Positions 45,526-55,032 are shown, counted from the first letter of the stretch. The stretch: DNA of 64,000 nucleotides from Neorhizobium populisoli (GCF_019430945.1 NZ_JAHYCB010000004.1:248001-312000); one strand, 5' to 3'. The notes: generated by a model from the sequence alone, not told the origin. Numbers and translations are program-made.

Positions 45526-46314
45526 ATGACGCTGTTTTCCGCCAATCTCGGCTTTCTGTGGCAGGAACTGCCGCTTCCCGATGCGATCCGCGCCGCCAAG
45601 GCCGCTGGTTTCGATGCGGTCGAATGCCACTATCCTTATGACGTTCCGGTCGAGGCCGTTCGTGAGGCGCTAAAGGAAACCGGGTTCATCATGCTCGGTC
45701 TCAACACGACACGCGGCAATGTCGCGGCCGGCGATAACGGGCTTGCGGCTGTTCCCGGCCGCGAGGATGAAGCGCGCCGCGCAATCGAGCAGGCGATCGA
45801 ATATGCGGCTGCGATCGGCACGCCGAATGTCCACGTCATGGCAGGCAAATCTTCCGGCGAAGTTGGCCGCGCGACCTTCGTAGCCAACCTCCAATACGCC
45901 TGCGAGCTTGCTGCAAAGGCCGATATCATCATCCTCATCGAGCCGCTGAACCATCGCGATGCACCGGGCTATTTCCTGCAGACATCGGAGCAGGCGCTGG
46001 AGATCATCGAGGCGATCGGCACGCCGAACATCAGACTTATGTTCGATTGCTACCATCTGCAGATCATGCAAGGTGACTTGACCCGCAGGTTGCAAGCGTA
46101 TCTGAATTCGATCGGACATATCCAGATCGCGTCGGTACCGGACCGGCGGGAGCCGGATCACGGGGAGATCGATTACCGCTACATTCTCAATCTTCTGGAA
46201 GAGCTGGGCTACGACCGCCCCATTGGAGCCGAGTACCGGCCGGCCAGATCCACGGATGAAGGTTTGCAGTGGCTGCAGGATTTTAAGGAGAGGATGACGT
46301 CGCGCAAAGCGTGA
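45526..46314 (+). CDS. otnI: 2-oxo-tetronate isomerase
   Basis: A 262-residue TIM-barrel protein of the hydroxypyruvate isomerase family that interconverts 2-oxo- and 3-oxo-tetronate. It has LGFLWQELPLPDAIRAAKAAG, the metal-site glutamate in LIEPLNHRDAPGYFL, and FDCYHLQIMQGD near 175. The ATG is separated from the otnC stop by one base. It serves both the threonate and the erythronate branch. Confidence 0.92.
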   Translation: MTLFSANLGFLWQELPLPDAIRAAKAAGFDAVECHYPYDVPVEAVREALKETGFIMLGLNTTRGNVAAGDNGLAAVPGREDEARRAIEQAIEYAAAIGTPNVHVMAGKSSGEVGRATFVANLQYACELAAKADIIILIEPLNHRDAPGYFLQTSEQALEIIEAIGTPNIRLMFDCYHLQIMQGDLTRRLQAYLNSIGHIQIASVPDRREPDHGEIDYRYILNLLEELGYDRPIGAEYRPARSTDEGLQWLQDFKERMTSRKA

Positions 46315-46404
46315 CGGATGCCGGGAATTCGAACGGAGAAACATCGGATCCGTGGCATCGAGACAAAACGAGATGATGCGGCGGAACTGGGAGGAGAAGC
46401 CGAA

Positions 46405-47391
46405 ATGCATGTAATGATTCTGGGTGCGGCAGGCATGATCGGCCGCAAGCTGGTCGAACGGATTGCCCGCGAGCCGCAGGTGCTCGGCGGCGCGATCGAC
46501 CGCCTGACGCTGGTCGACGCGTTCCAGCCGCCAGTGCCGGAGGCGTTGCAAAGCGTGTCCACGGCGCTGGTGATCGACCTCGCTCAGGCCGGCGTCGCCG
46601 ACAAGCTGATCGAGACCCGCCCGGACATGATCTTCCATCTCGCCGCCATCGTCTCGGGCGAGGCGGAAGCGGATTTCGACAAGGGTTATTCCGTCAATCT
46701 CGATGGCACGCGAGCGCTGTTCGATGCGATCCGTCAGCAGGGCCTGAAATCGACCTATGTGCCGCGCGTCGTCTTCGCATCCTCCATCGCGGTCTTCGGC
46801 ACGCCCTTCCCGGAGGTCATTCCGGATGAATTCTTCACGACGCCACTGACCAGCTACGGCACCCAGAAGGCGATCGCCGAACTGCTGCTGGCCGATTATT
46901 CCCGCCGCGGCATTTTCGACGGTATCGGCATTCGCCTGCCGACGATCTGCGTGCGTCCCGGCACGCCGAACAAGGCGGCCTCCGGCTTCTTCTCCAACAT
47001 TCTCCGCGAGCCGCTGGTCGGCAAGGAAGCCGTGCTGCCGGTGAACGAGGACGTGCGGCACTGGTTTGCAAGCCCCCGTTCTGCGGTCGGTTTCTTCGTG
47101 CATGCGGCGACGATAGATACGGCGAAGATCGGGCCGCGCCGAAACCTCACCATGCCAGGCCTATCGGCTCTGGTCGGCGAAGAGATCGAGGCGTTGCGCC
47201 GTGTGGCCGGCGACAAGGCCGTGGCGCTGATAAAACGCGAGGCCGATCCGGTGATCGGACGCATCGTCGCCGGCTGGCCGACGCAGTTCGATGCCAGCCG
47301 CGCAGCCGGACTTGGCTTCAAGGCCGAGACGAATTTCGACCAGATCCTGCAGGTGCATATCGAGGATGAGCTCGGCGGGAGGATCGCATGA
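46405..47391 (+). CDS. denD: D-erythronate dehydrogenase
   Basis: A 328-residue extended short-chain dehydrogenase. It has the Rossmann motif [11 protein letters not shown] and the YxxxK pair in [20 protein letters not shown]. Its family acts on D-erythronate, feeding 2-oxo-tetronate to OtnI. The start at 46405 has GGGAGGAG upstream; a 29-codon extension has none. It lies in the operon after otnI, with a 90-base gap, and overlaps the next gene by four bases. The name rests on context as well as sequence. Confidence 0.85.
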   Translation: MHVMILGAAGMIGRKLVERIAREPQVLGGAIDRLTLVDAFQPPVPEALQSVSTALVIDLAQAGVADKLIETRPDMIFHLAAIVSGEAEADFDKGYSVNLDGTRALFDAIRQQGLKSTYVPRVVFASSIAVFGTPFPEVIPDEFFTTPLTSYGTQKAIAELLLADYSRRGIFDGIGIRLPTICVRPGTPNKAASGFFSNILREPLVGKEAVLPVNEDVRHWFASPRSAVGFFVHAATIDTAKIGPRRNLTMPGLSALVGEEIEALRRVAGDKAVALIKREADPVIGRIVAGWPTQFDASRAAGLGFKAETNFDQILQVHIEDELGGRIA

Positions 47392-48149
47392 GCGGCGTTT
47401 CCAAGATCGCCATCGTTACCGGTGGCGGAACCGGCGTCGGCCGGGCAATCGCCAGGGCGCTTGGTGCCGCCGGTTATACGGTGGTCATTTCCGGTCGCCG
47501 CGCGGATGTGCTGGAAAAGGCGGCGGCTGAGCTCGGCAAGGAAACCGGCGCGGACTATCTCGCCGTAACTGCCGATGTCGGCGACCCGGTCTCGGTCCGG
47601 GGATTGTTCGACACGGTCTCGGAAAAATACGGACGGCTCGATCTGCTTGTCAACAATGCCGGCATCAACGTGCCCAATGTGCCGATCGAGGAACAGTCCT
47701 TCGAAGACTGGAACGCCATCGTCGCGGCCAATCTTACCGGTGCTTTTCTCTGCAGCCAGCAGGCATTCCGGCTAATGAAGGCGCAGACGCCGCAGGGTGG
47801 CCGCATTATCAACAACGGCTCGATCTCGGCCAGCACACCGCGGCCGAACACGGCACCTTATACGGCGACCAAGCATGCGATCACCGGGCTGACCAAATCG
47901 GCAGCGCTGGATGGGCGCAACTTCGACATCGCCTGCGGCCAGATCGATATCGGCAATGCCGCGAGCGACATGACTACGAAGATTTCGAAAGGCGTGCTGC
48001 AGGCCAACGGCACGCTCGCCGCCGAAGCGACGATCGATCCGGCGCATGTGGCCGATGCGGTCGTCTACATGGCAAGCCTGCCGCTCAATGCGAACGTTCT
48101 GACAATGACCGTGATGGCCACCAAGATGCCCTTTGTCGGGCGCGGATAA
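47388..48149 (+). CDS. Short-chain dehydrogenase/reductase of the tetronate operon
   Basis: A 253-residue classical SDR: cofactor motif [10 protein letters not shown] at 11-20, NNAG near 88, catalytic Ser in NNGSISAST and YTATK near 163-167. It is not part of the described LtnD/OtnKCI/DenD pathway, and the oxidised substrate is unknown. It may act on another four-carbon acid or stereoisomer, for example one oxidised before LtnD or DenD. It overlaps denD by four bases. Confidence 0.88.
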   Translation: MSGVSKIAIVTGGGTGVGRAIARALGAAGYTVVISGRRADVLEKAAAELGKETGADYLAVTADVGDPVSVRGLFDTVSEKYGRLDLLVNNAGINVPNVPIEEQSFEDWNAIVAANLTGAFLCSQQAFRLMKAQTPQGGRIINNGSISASTPRPNTAPYTATKHAITGLTKSAALDGRNFDIACGQIDIGNAASDMTTKISKGVLQANGTLAAEATIDPAHVADAVVYMASLPLNANVLTMTVMATKMPFVGRG

Positions 48150-48227
48150 CCGGCGGTTCGCTGCCGGCAGGAATAACGAAAATACAAAAGCATAGCAGGT
48201 CGTGCTTGGAATCTGGGAGGAGGGAAT

Positions 48228-49295
48228 ATGGCAGGCGTTCAATTCGCGGATGTTCGGAAGTCGTTCGGGGCGGTTCCGGTCATCAAGGGCGTGAACATTG
48301 ATATTGCCGATGGGGAATTCGTCATCCTGGTCGGCCCTTCGGGCTGCGGCAAATCCACCCTTCTGCGCATGTTGGCGGGGCTTGAGAACATTTCCGGCGG
48401 CGAGATCAAGATCGGCGGGCGGGTGGTCAACACCCTGCCGCCGAAGGAACGCGACATCGCCATGGTGTTCCAGAACTATGCGCTCTATCCGCATATGACC
48501 GTGCAGCAGAACATGGCCTTCTCGCTGATGCTGAACAAGGCGCCGAAGGACGAGGCGGAGAAGCGGGTGAAATACGCCGCCGGCATTCTCGGTCTCGACA
48601 AGTTGCTCGACCGTTATCCTCGCCAGCTTTCCGGCGGCCAGCGCCAGCGCGTCGCCATGGGCCGCGCCATCGTCCGCGATCCGGAAGTATTTCTGTTCGA
48701 TGAACCGCTGTCCAATCTCGATGCGAAGCTGCGCGTCGCCATGCGCGCCGAGATCAAGGAGCTGCATCAGCGGCTGAAGACGACGACGGTCTATGTCACG
48801 CACGACCAGATCGAGGCGATGACCATGGCCGACAAGATCGTCGTCATGCATGACGGCATCGTCGAGCAGATCGGCACGCCGCTGGAGCTTTACGACAAGC
48901 CGGCCAATCTTTTCGTCGGCGGTTTCATCGGCTCGCCTGCTATGAACATGATCAAGGGCAAGCTCGATGCCAACGATCCGACGCGCTTCCTGACCGCCGA
49001 TGGCACGGCTCTGCCGGTCGCCAATTCGCCGGCCGCCGCCAAGGGCCGTGACCTCGTTTACGGCCTGCGCCCCGAATATATCTCGCTCGATGCCAATGGT
49101 CTGCCCGGTGAAATCGTCGTGCTGGAGCCGACCGGCTACGAGACGCATCTGACGTTGAGGCTCGGCGGCAGCGATCTCACCTGTGTCTTCCGCGAGCGCA
49201 TCACCGCGCGGCCGGGCGAAATGCTGCGCGTCGCGATCGACGCCTCGCATGTTCACCTCTTCGATGCCGAAAGCGGGCAGAGGCTGACAGACTGA
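48228..49295 (+). CDS. ABC transporter ATP-binding protein, UgpC/MalK type
   Basis: A 355-residue ATPase for the CUT1 importer of the tetronate operon. Walker A is GPSGCGKST (about 37-45), the signature [15 protein letters not shown], Walker [15 protein letters not shown] and the H-loop TVYVTHDQ. The C-terminal regulatory domain contains [19 protein letters not shown] lies upstream of the ATG. It precedes the binding-protein gene by 151 bases. Confidence 0.94.
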   Translation: MAGVQFADVRKSFGAVPVIKGVNIDIADGEFVILVGPSGCGKSTLLRMLAGLENISGGEIKIGGRVVNTLPPKERDIAMVFQNYALYPHMTVQQNMAFSLMLNKAPKDEAEKRVKYAAGILGLDKLLDRYPRQLSGGQRQRVAMGRAIVRDPEVFLFDEPLSNLDAKLRVAMRAEIKELHQRLKTTTVYVTHDQIEAMTMADKIVVMHDGIVEQIGTPLELYDKPANLFVGGFIGSPAMNMIKGKLDANDPTRFLTADGTALPVANSPAAAKGRDLVYGLRPEYISLDANGLPGEIVVLEPTGYETHLTLRLGGSDLTCVFRERITARPGEMLRVAIDASHVHLFDAESGQRLTD

Positions 49296-49446
49296 CGCTG
49301 TCCGGCGGAGGTGCGGGAGAGGAGGAGTCTCCCCGCTCATCTGCCGGTCGGCACGCATTCCGTTTTACGGATGCTAAGGCCGCGTTCGCCCAGCGGGAGG
49401 TGAATGCCGGAGAGTTCGCTCCCGCTTTTCAAAGAGGAGGAATATC

Positions 49447-50751
49447 ATGACGATCAAGAGACGTGACTTTCTGGCTGCATCGGCAACCGTGGCGGGCGTT
49501 GCCGGCCTCGGCATTCGCCCCTCGTTTGCCCAGGCCGAGCCGGCCTACAAGCCGGAGGCCGGCGCCAGCTTGCGCCTGCTGCGCTGGACGCCGTTCGTGA
49601 AGGGTGACGAAGACGCCTGGCTCGCCAATACCAAGAAGTTCACCGATGCGACCGGCGTTCAGGTCCGCGTCGACAAGGAAAGCTGGGAAGATATCCGCCC
49701 CAAGGCAGCGGTTGCGGCAAACGTCGGCTCCGGCCCGGACCTCGTCATGTGCTGGTTCGACGATGCGCACCAGTATCCGGACAAGCTGACCGATCTCACC
49801 GAACTCGCCAATTATCTCGGCGGCAAATATGGTGGCTGGTATGACGGCGTGAAGGGTTATGCCTCGCGCGGCGACAAGTTCATTGCCATGCCGCTGGCGG
49901 CGATCGGCAACGCCGTCGTCTATCGCGACAGCCACATGAAGGCTGCCGGCTTCAGCGAATTCCCGAAGGATACGGCAGGCTTCCTCGAGCTTTGCAAGGC
50001 GATGAAGGCCAAGGGCACCCCCGCCGGCTTCCCGCACGGCAAGGCCGTCGGCGACGGCAACAACTATGCCCATTGGCTGCTCTGGAGCCACGGCGCCAAG
50101 ATGGTCGACGAAAGCGGCAAGGTGACGATCAACAGCCCGGAAACGCTGGCTTCGATCAACTATGCCAAGCAGCTTTACGCCACCTTCATTCCGGGCACGG
50201 AAAGCTGGCAGGACATCAACAACAACCGCGCCTTCCTGGCCGGCCAGGTGTCGCTGATCGCCAACGGCGTTTCGGTCTATTATGCCGCGAAGGCGGACCC
50301 GAAGCTCGCCGAAATCGCCAAGGATATCCGCTCGACCAATTTCCCGATCGGCCCGGTCGGCAAGAGCGTCGAGCTGCACCAGACGAGCTCGCTGCTGCTT
50401 TTCAAGCATACGAAATATCCGGAAGCGGCGAAGGCCTACATCAAGTTCATGATGGAAGCCGACCAGATGAATGCCTGGATCCAGGGCTCCAGCGCCTATT
50501 GCTGCCAGCCGCTCAAGGAGTTCGCCAAGAACCTGATCTGGACCGCCGACCCGATCCACGCGCCTTATGCCCGCGCTTCGGAAACGCTCCGCCCGAACGG
50601 CTATGCCGGCCCGCTGGGTTACGCCTCGGCATCCACCATGGCCGACTACGTGCTGGTCGACATGTATGCCGCAGCCGTCACCGGCCAGCTTTCACCGGAA
50701 GACGCGATGAAGGAAGCCGAGCGCCGGGCGAACCGGTATTACCGGGTTTAG
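49447..50751 (+). CDS. ABC extracellular solute-binding protein of the tetronate operon
   Basis: A 434-residue family-1 binding protein. The leader is twin-arginine-like (MTIKRRDFLAASATVAGVAG, then LGIRPSFAQA), so it may be folded before export. The mature part has SLRLLRWTPFVKGDEDAWL and GPDLVMCWFDDAHQYP. Genetic context makes a four-carbon sugar acid or a larger precursor the likely ligand. The ATG has GAGGAGG upstream. A RIME-like element separates it from the first permease gene. Confidence 0.9.
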   Translation: MTIKRRDFLAASATVAGVAGLGIRPSFAQAEPAYKPEAGASLRLLRWTPFVKGDEDAWLANTKKFTDATGVQVRVDKESWEDIRPKAAVAANVGSGPDLVMCWFDDAHQYPDKLTDLTELANYLGGKYGGWYDGVKGYASRGDKFIAMPLAAIGNAVVYRDSHMKAAGFSEFPKDTAGFLELCKAMKAKGTPAGFPHGKAVGDGNNYAHWLLWSHGAKMVDESGKVTINSPETLASINYAKQLYATFIPGTESWQDINNNRAFLAGQVSLIANGVSVYYAAKADPKLAEIAKDIRSTNFPIGPVGKSVELHQTSSLLLFKHTKYPEAAKAYIKFMMEADQMNAWIQGSSAYCCQPLKEFAKNLIWTADPIHAPYARASETLRPNGYAGPLGYASASTMADYVLVDMYAAAVTGQLSPEDAMKEAERRANRYYRV

Positions 50752-50793
50752 TTCCTGCGCCTCAAGGATGAGGGGCAATCATATCTGATGTTT

Positions 50794-50952
50794 GCCCCTC
50801 ATCTGCCTGCCGGCACCTTCTCCCCGTTCTGACGGGGAGAAGGGCATATGCCGCGCCGGCTACCCTCGGCCTCGACGCCGAGCATCGCAAGTTCCCTCTC
50901 CCCGCGCGCGGGGAGAGGTGGAGAGCAGCTTGCTGCTCTCTGGGTGAGGGGC
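50794..50952 (+). repeat. RIME-like intergenic palindromic element, copy 2
   Basis: Bounded by GCCCCTCA and TGAGGGGC, with hairpins CCTTCTCCCCGT-tctg-ACGGGGAGAAGG and CCTCTCCCCGCG-CGCGGGGAGAGG. A third stem GAGAGCAGC-ttg-CTGCTCTC-like lies between. It sits between the binding-protein and permease genes, exactly as copy 1 does in the other CUT1 operon. Confidence 0.85.
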
Positions 50953-51005
50953 AATCACGGTCCGCCACTTCCCAGAAAAGACAAACGGCAATCTGGAGAT
51001 AAGCA

Positions 51006-51932
51006 ATGTCGACGGTGCAATCCGGGGAAACGCGCAGGCCTTCGCTGCTGCAGAACAACAACGTGCTCGGCTTCCTGTTCATGCTGCCGGCGGCGGTGTT
51101 TCTGATCTGCTTCCTTACCTATCCGCTGGGGCTCGGCGTCTGGCTCGGTTTTACCGACACGCGCATCGGCCGCGACGGGGTGTTCATCGGGCTGGAAAAC
51201 TACCAGTACCTGATGGAGGACAAGGTCTTCTGGCTGTCGGTCTTCAATACCGTGCTCTACACGTCCGTCGCCTCGGTGCTGAAATTCGCGCTCGGCCTCT
51301 GGCTGGCGCTGCTCCTGAACCAGCATTTGCCGTTCAAGAGCTTCTTCCGGGCGATCGTGCTGCTGCCCTGGGTCGTGCCGACCGTGCTCTCCGGCCTTGC
51401 CTTCTGGTGGATCTACGACGCACAGTTTTCGATCGTTTCGTGGTCGCTGATGCAGATGGGCCTGATCAGCAGCCCGATCAATTTCCTGGGCGATCCGACC
51501 AATGCGCGCATCTCGGTGATACTGGCCAATGTCTGGCGCGGCATTCCCTTCGTGGCGATCTCGCTGCTGGCCGGCCTGCAGACCATTCCGGCTTCGCTGC
51601 AGGAAGCCGCCTCGCTTGACGGCGCCACCAGCTGGCAGCGCTTCCGGCATGTGACGCTGCCGATGTTGACGCCAATCATCGCCGTCGTCATGACCTTCTC
51701 GGTATTGTTCACCTTCACTGATTTCCAGCTCATCTACGTGCTGACCAAGGGCGGCCCGGTCAATGCCACGCATCTGATGGCGACCCTGTCCTTCCAGCGC
51801 GGCATTCCCGGCGGGCAGCTCGGCGAGGGCGCGGCGATCGCCGTTGCCATGGTGCCCTTCCTGCTCGGCGCGATCATGTTCAGCTTCTTCGGCCTGCAAC
51901 GCCGCAAATGGCAGCAGGGCGGTCAGGACTAG
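51006..51932 (+). CDS. ABC sugar-type permease (MalF/UgpA type) of the tetronate operon
   Basis: A 308-residue inner-membrane permease with six helices. The EAA-loop is ASLQEAASLDGATSWQRF followed by TLPMLTPII. It opens with a short hydrophilic N-terminus (MSTVQSGETRRPSLLQNNN). GGAG lies upstream of the ATG. It pairs with the next gene. Confidence 0.93.
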   Translation: MSTVQSGETRRPSLLQNNNVLGFLFMLPAAVFLICFLTYPLGLGVWLGFTDTRIGRDGVFIGLENYQYLMEDKVFWLSVFNTVLYTSVASVLKFALGLWLALLLNQHLPFKSFFRAIVLLPWVVPTVLSGLAFWWIYDAQFSIVSWSLMQMGLISSPINFLGDPTNARISVILANVWRGIPFVAISLLAGLQTIPASLQEAASLDGATSWQRFRHVTLPMLTPIIAVVMTFSVLFTFTDFQLIYVLTKGGPVNATHLMATLSFQRGIPGGQLGEGAAIAVAMVPFLLGAIMFSFFGLQRRKWQQGGQD

Positions 51933-52021
51933 AGCATTTCGGCTTCACCGAAACGCTCTCGATTCTTTTGTTTTACGCAATTCCGGACGCAAAACCGCGA
52001 TGCACTTTTGCTGGAATTGCT
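51932..52021 (+). repeat. Rhizobial intergenic palindromic repeat, copy B
   Basis: This stretch between the two permease genes starts with the hairpin AGAGCATTTCGG-cttca-CCGAAACGCTCT and continues with TTTTGTTTTACGCAATTCCG and CTTTTGCTGGAATTGC. The right portion is repeated between kbl and tdh. It leaves only about 14 bases for the downstream ribosome site. Confidence 0.78.
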
Positions 52022-52034
52022 TGGGAGAACCACA

Positions 52035-52934
52035 ATGTCGACCAATACAAACGCCGCCAACGAAGTCCTGACCGACAATGCCGAGGGCATGAGCTATCTG
52101 AACCGCCTGCCGCGGCGGGTGGTAATGGTCTATCTGCCGATGGCGGTCTTCGTCTTCGTGCTGCTCTTCCCGTTCTACTGGATGGCGATCACCTCGGTTA
52201 AGCCGAACGACCAGCTGACCGACTACAAGAACTACAGCCCCTTCTGGGTGGTCGGGCCGACGCTGCAGCACATCAAATATCTGTTTCTGGAAACATCCTA
52301 TCCGGGCTGGCTATGGAACACGATGCTGGTGGCGGTCTGCTCCACCTCCCTGTCGCTGTTCGCCTCGGTCTTCGGCGCTTATGCGATCGAGCGGGTGCGT
52401 TTCACCGGCTCGCGGTCGATAGGCCTCGTCATTTTCCTGGCCTATCTCGTGCCGCCGTCGATCCTGTTCATTCCGCTCGCCTTCATCGTTTTCAAGCTCG
52501 GAATGTATGACTCGCTGCTGGCCTTGATCTTTACCTATCCGACCTTCCTCATTCCCTTCTGCACTTGGCTGCTGATGGGTTATTTCCGCTCGATCCCGTT
52601 CGAGCTGGAGGAAAGCGCGCTGGTTGATGGCGCAAACCGTTGTCAGATTCTGACGAAGATCATCCTGCCTTTGGCGGTGCCGGGCCTGATTTCGGCCGGG
52701 ATTTTCGCCTTCACGCTCTCATGGAACGAGTTCATCTACGCGCTGACCTTCATCCAGTCGTCGGAAAACAAGACGATTCCGGTCGGCGTGCTGACGGAAC
52801 TGGTGCGCGGCGACGTGTTCGAATGGGGATCGCTGATGGCCGGCGCGCTGTTCGGCTCACTGCCGGTGGTGATCCTGTATTCGTTCTTCGTGGATTATTA
52901 CGTGTCGTCGATGACCGGTGCGGTGAAGGAGTAG
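52035..52934 (+). CDS. ABC sugar-type permease (MalG/UgpE type) of the tetronate operon
   Basis: A 299-residue permease with six helices and the EAA-loop ELEESALVDGANRCQ followed by ILPLAVPGLI. The start at 52035 (MSTNTNAANEVL) has GGGAG upstream. It completes the importer and is the last gene of the ten-gene operon that begins with ltnD. Confidence 0.93.
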   Translation: MSTNTNAANEVLTDNAEGMSYLNRLPRRVVMVYLPMAVFVFVLLFPFYWMAITSVKPNDQLTDYKNYSPFWVVGPTLQHIKYLFLETSYPGWLWNTMLVAVCSTSLSLFASVFGAYAIERVRFTGSRSIGLVIFLAYLVPPSILFIPLAFIVFKLGMYDSLLALIFTYPTFLIPFCTWLLMGYFRSIPFELEESALVDGANRCQILTKIILPLAVPGLISAGIFAFTLSWNEFIYALTFIQSSENKTIPVGVLTELVRGDVFEWGSLMAGALFGSLPVVILYSFFVDYYVSSMTGAVKE

Positions 52935-52960
52935 GTTTGCGTTCTTCGCAGGCAGCGTTG

Positions 52961-53087
52961 GCCCCTAACCCGCTCGCGGGGAGAGGGGACGTGCCCCGCT
53001 TGATCGTTGAGGTTCTGGAAAGCGGTGCGGCTTGCTTCCTTCTCCCCGTCAGAACGGGGAGAAGGTCCCGGCAGGGGGATGAGGGGC
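52961..53087 (+). repeat. RIME-like intergenic palindromic element, copy 3
   Basis: GCCCCTAACC at the left and GATGAGGGGC at the right enclose a CGCGGGGAGAGGGG segment and the hairpin CCTTCTCCCCGT-cag-AACGGGGAGAAGG. It lies between the convergent permease and alpha/beta-hydrolase genes and may act as a bidirectional terminator. Confidence 0.82.
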
Positions 53088-53108
53088 AAGTTCTAGGCGA
53101 TTTGGAAA

Positions 53109-53918
53109 TCAAACCGCCTTGGCCAGTTCCTGAAGGTGCCCGGCAATCACACCCGGCACCTCAAGCGGCGTGAAATGCCGCACGCCTTCCATGATGAACA
53201 GTTCGGCGCCGGGAATATTATCAGCCATGTAACGCGCCATCTCCGGCGGCGTCGCATAATCCTCGGTGCCGACCGCGACACGGCAGGGAAACCTGAAGCC
53301 AGGCAGAGCCGCGCGGATATCCGCATTGCCGAGCATGGCGCAGGTCGCGGCATAGGCCGGCAGTTCGTTCTTCAGGAAAACGCCGATCGCCTTTTCGACG
53401 ACATCCGGATTGGCCTCACGGAAAGCATCGCTGAACCAGCGGGTTTTCTGGAAGCCGACGAGTGCGCCCATGCCTTCGGCAACCGCCTTGTCGGCGCGTT
53501 CCTTCCAGGCCTTTGGGGCATCTGCGCCATACCAGGAGGTCGTATCGAACAGGCCGAGTGCGGCAGCACGCTCCGGATACCGCGCCGCAAACGCGAGTGC
53601 CACGCAGCCACCCATCGAGGCGCCGGCGACGACGGCGGATGTCCAGCCGACATGGTCCATCAGATCGGCCATGTCATCGGCAAAAAGTTCGACGCTGTAG
53701 GGGCCGGCCGGCTTTCCCGATGCGCCGTGGCCGCGGCAATCGAAGATCAGCGCGTCTGCTGCGCCGTCCAACGCTTCCGCGGTCGGCTCCCAGAACGTCT
53801 TGTCCATGGCGAGCGAATGCACCAGCACGATGCGCTTGTCACCATTGCCTTTGATCAGCCGGTAGGAAATCGTAGTCCCATCACGGGTCGTGGCTAGGCT
53901 GCTCGACTGGTAGGCCAT
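53109..53918 (-). CDS. Alpha/beta-fold hydrolase (3-oxoadipate enol-lactonase-like)
   Basis: A 269-residue alpha/beta hydrolase with the full triad: nucleophile Ser101 in GASMGG, Asp220 in GTEDYATPP and His248 in GVRHFTPLE. The sequence resembles PcaD-type enol-lactonases and related C-C hydrolases, but pathway genes are not next to it. GAGGAG lies upstream of the ATG at 53918. A TTGTATGACAA motif 33 bases upstream puts it in the proposed GntR set. Confidence 0.88.
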   Translation of the reverse strand: MAYQSSSLATTRDGTTISYRLIKGNGDKRIVLVHSLAMDKTFWEPTAEALDGAADALIFDCRGHGASGKPAGPYSVELFADDMADLMDHVGWTSAVVAGASMGGCVALAFAARYPERAAALGLFDTTSWYGADAPKAWKERADKAVAEGMGALVGFQKTRWFSDAFREANPDVVEKAIGVFLKNELPAYAATCAMLGNADIRAALPGFRFPCRVAVGTEDYATPPEMARYMADNIPGAELFIMEGVRHFTPLEVPGVIAGHLQELAKAV

Positions 53919-53950
53919 GGAATTCTCCTCGCTAGGCATTCTACGTCATA

Positions 53951-53961
53951 TTGTATGACAA
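53951..53961. promoter_or_regulatory. Putative GntR operator upstream of the alpha/beta hydrolase
   Basis: TTGTATGACAA, identical to the reverse complement of the motif at 32215 and 36447, lies 33 bases before the hydrolase start, where a repressor would block transcription. Confidence 0.65.
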
Positions 53962-54023
53962 TCGTATATGCAAAAGAATGCCGGCTGACAACAGGCGATC
54001 GGGAGGTGGCGATGCCGATCAAA

Positions 54024-54968
54024 TTATCCGGCCGCAGAAAGCGGCGGGCTTTCGTTTTCCTCGGCAAGCTGGCGGGCGACCGTGGCAAGCTGCCGCCTCA
54101 GCCATTTGTGCGCAGGCAGGTCCGTATGCACATCGCTCCACACTGCGGTGGCGCAAACAGTCATGTTCGACACCGGCACGGGACAAAAATAGAAGCGCGA
54201 CGGATCGAAGATCGGCGCCATCTTTTCGAACACCAGTACGACGAGGTCGGAGCGCGAGACGATCGCGGGCGCGGCGAGAAACTGGTGGACGGTGGTCACA
54301 ACGCGGCGCTTCAGACCGGCCTGGGCCAGAAACCGGTCAGCGCGGCTGACATCGCTCATGCCCGGCTTCACGGAAAGCTGATCGGTTGCGAGGAATTCGT
54401 CCAGCGTAATCGGTTTGCCCGCCAGCGGGTGGCCCCGCCGCATCATGCAGACATAGGTATCCTCAAACAGCGGCATGTTCTTGAAGCGACGCGGCAGGTT
54501 GGGGATAATGCCGACGGCGAGGTCGATCTCGCTATTGTCCAGCTGGGTCGGCAGTTCCTCGTTCGGCCGCGACTGGATCTGCAGGCTGACGCGCGGCGCA
54601 ATACGGGTAATGTGCTCGATCAGCAGCGGCAGCAAGACGACCGAGGCATGGTCGGAAACCGCCAGGCTGAACGTCCAGTCCGGATCGCCTGGTTCGAAAG
54701 CTGTGGGCTCCAATGCCTCCTCGATCTGCCGCATCGCCGCCTGGATCGGTCCCGCTATCTCCAGGGCCCGCGGCGTCGGGCGCATGCCGTCGGCAGTGCG
54801 CAGGAAAAGCCTGTCGTTCAGAAGCAGGCGCAGCCGGTTCAGCGCGTTCGACAGCGCCGGCTGCGACATGCCAAGCCGTTCGGCAGCGCGGCTGACGCTG
54901 CCGTCGACCATCATGGCGTCGAAGACGACCAGGAGCTTGAGATCGATATTAGCCAAATTCATTGGCAT
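54024..54968 (-). CDS. LysR-family regulator (NodD/LeuO-like subgroup)
   Basis: A 314-residue LysR protein. The winged helix covers residues 5-65 (LANIDLKLLVVFDAMMVDGS, VSRAAERLGMSQPALSNALN, RLR) and the two-lobed effector domain follows from about 95. The start at 54968 has AAAGAG upstream; 32 further codons upstream are less likely coding. It is divergent from the TctAB gene, so control of that transporter is probable. Confidence 0.9.
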   Translation of the reverse strand: MPMNLANIDLKLLVVFDAMMVDGSVSRAAERLGMSQPALSNALNRLRLLLNDRLFLRTADGMRPTPRALEIAGPIQAAMRQIEEALEPTAFEPGDPDWTFSLAVSDHASVVLLPLLIEHITRIAPRVSLQIQSRPNEELPTQLDNSEIDLAVGIIPNLPRRFKNMPLFEDTYVCMMRRGHPLAGKPITLDEFLATDQLSVKPGMSDVSRADRFLAQAGLKRRVVTTVHQFLAAPAIVSRSDLVVLVFEKMAPIFDPSRFYFCPVPVSNMTVCATAVWSDVHTDLPAHKWLRRQLATVARQLAEENESPPLSAAG

Positions 54969-55021
54969 GATAATACTCTTTGCTTTTTGAATTTGCCAAG
55001 CGATATCGAGGCGGTTCAACA

Positions 55022-55032
55022 TTGTCGTACAA
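55022..55032. promoter_or_regulatory. Putative GntR operator between lysR and tctAB
   Basis: TTGTCGTACAA differs from TTGTCATACAA only in one central base and keeps the outer TTGT and ACAA halves. It lies in the 259-base divergent spacer; the rest of the spacer contains nothing I can name besides the GGAGG ribosome site at its right end. Confidence 0.5.
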
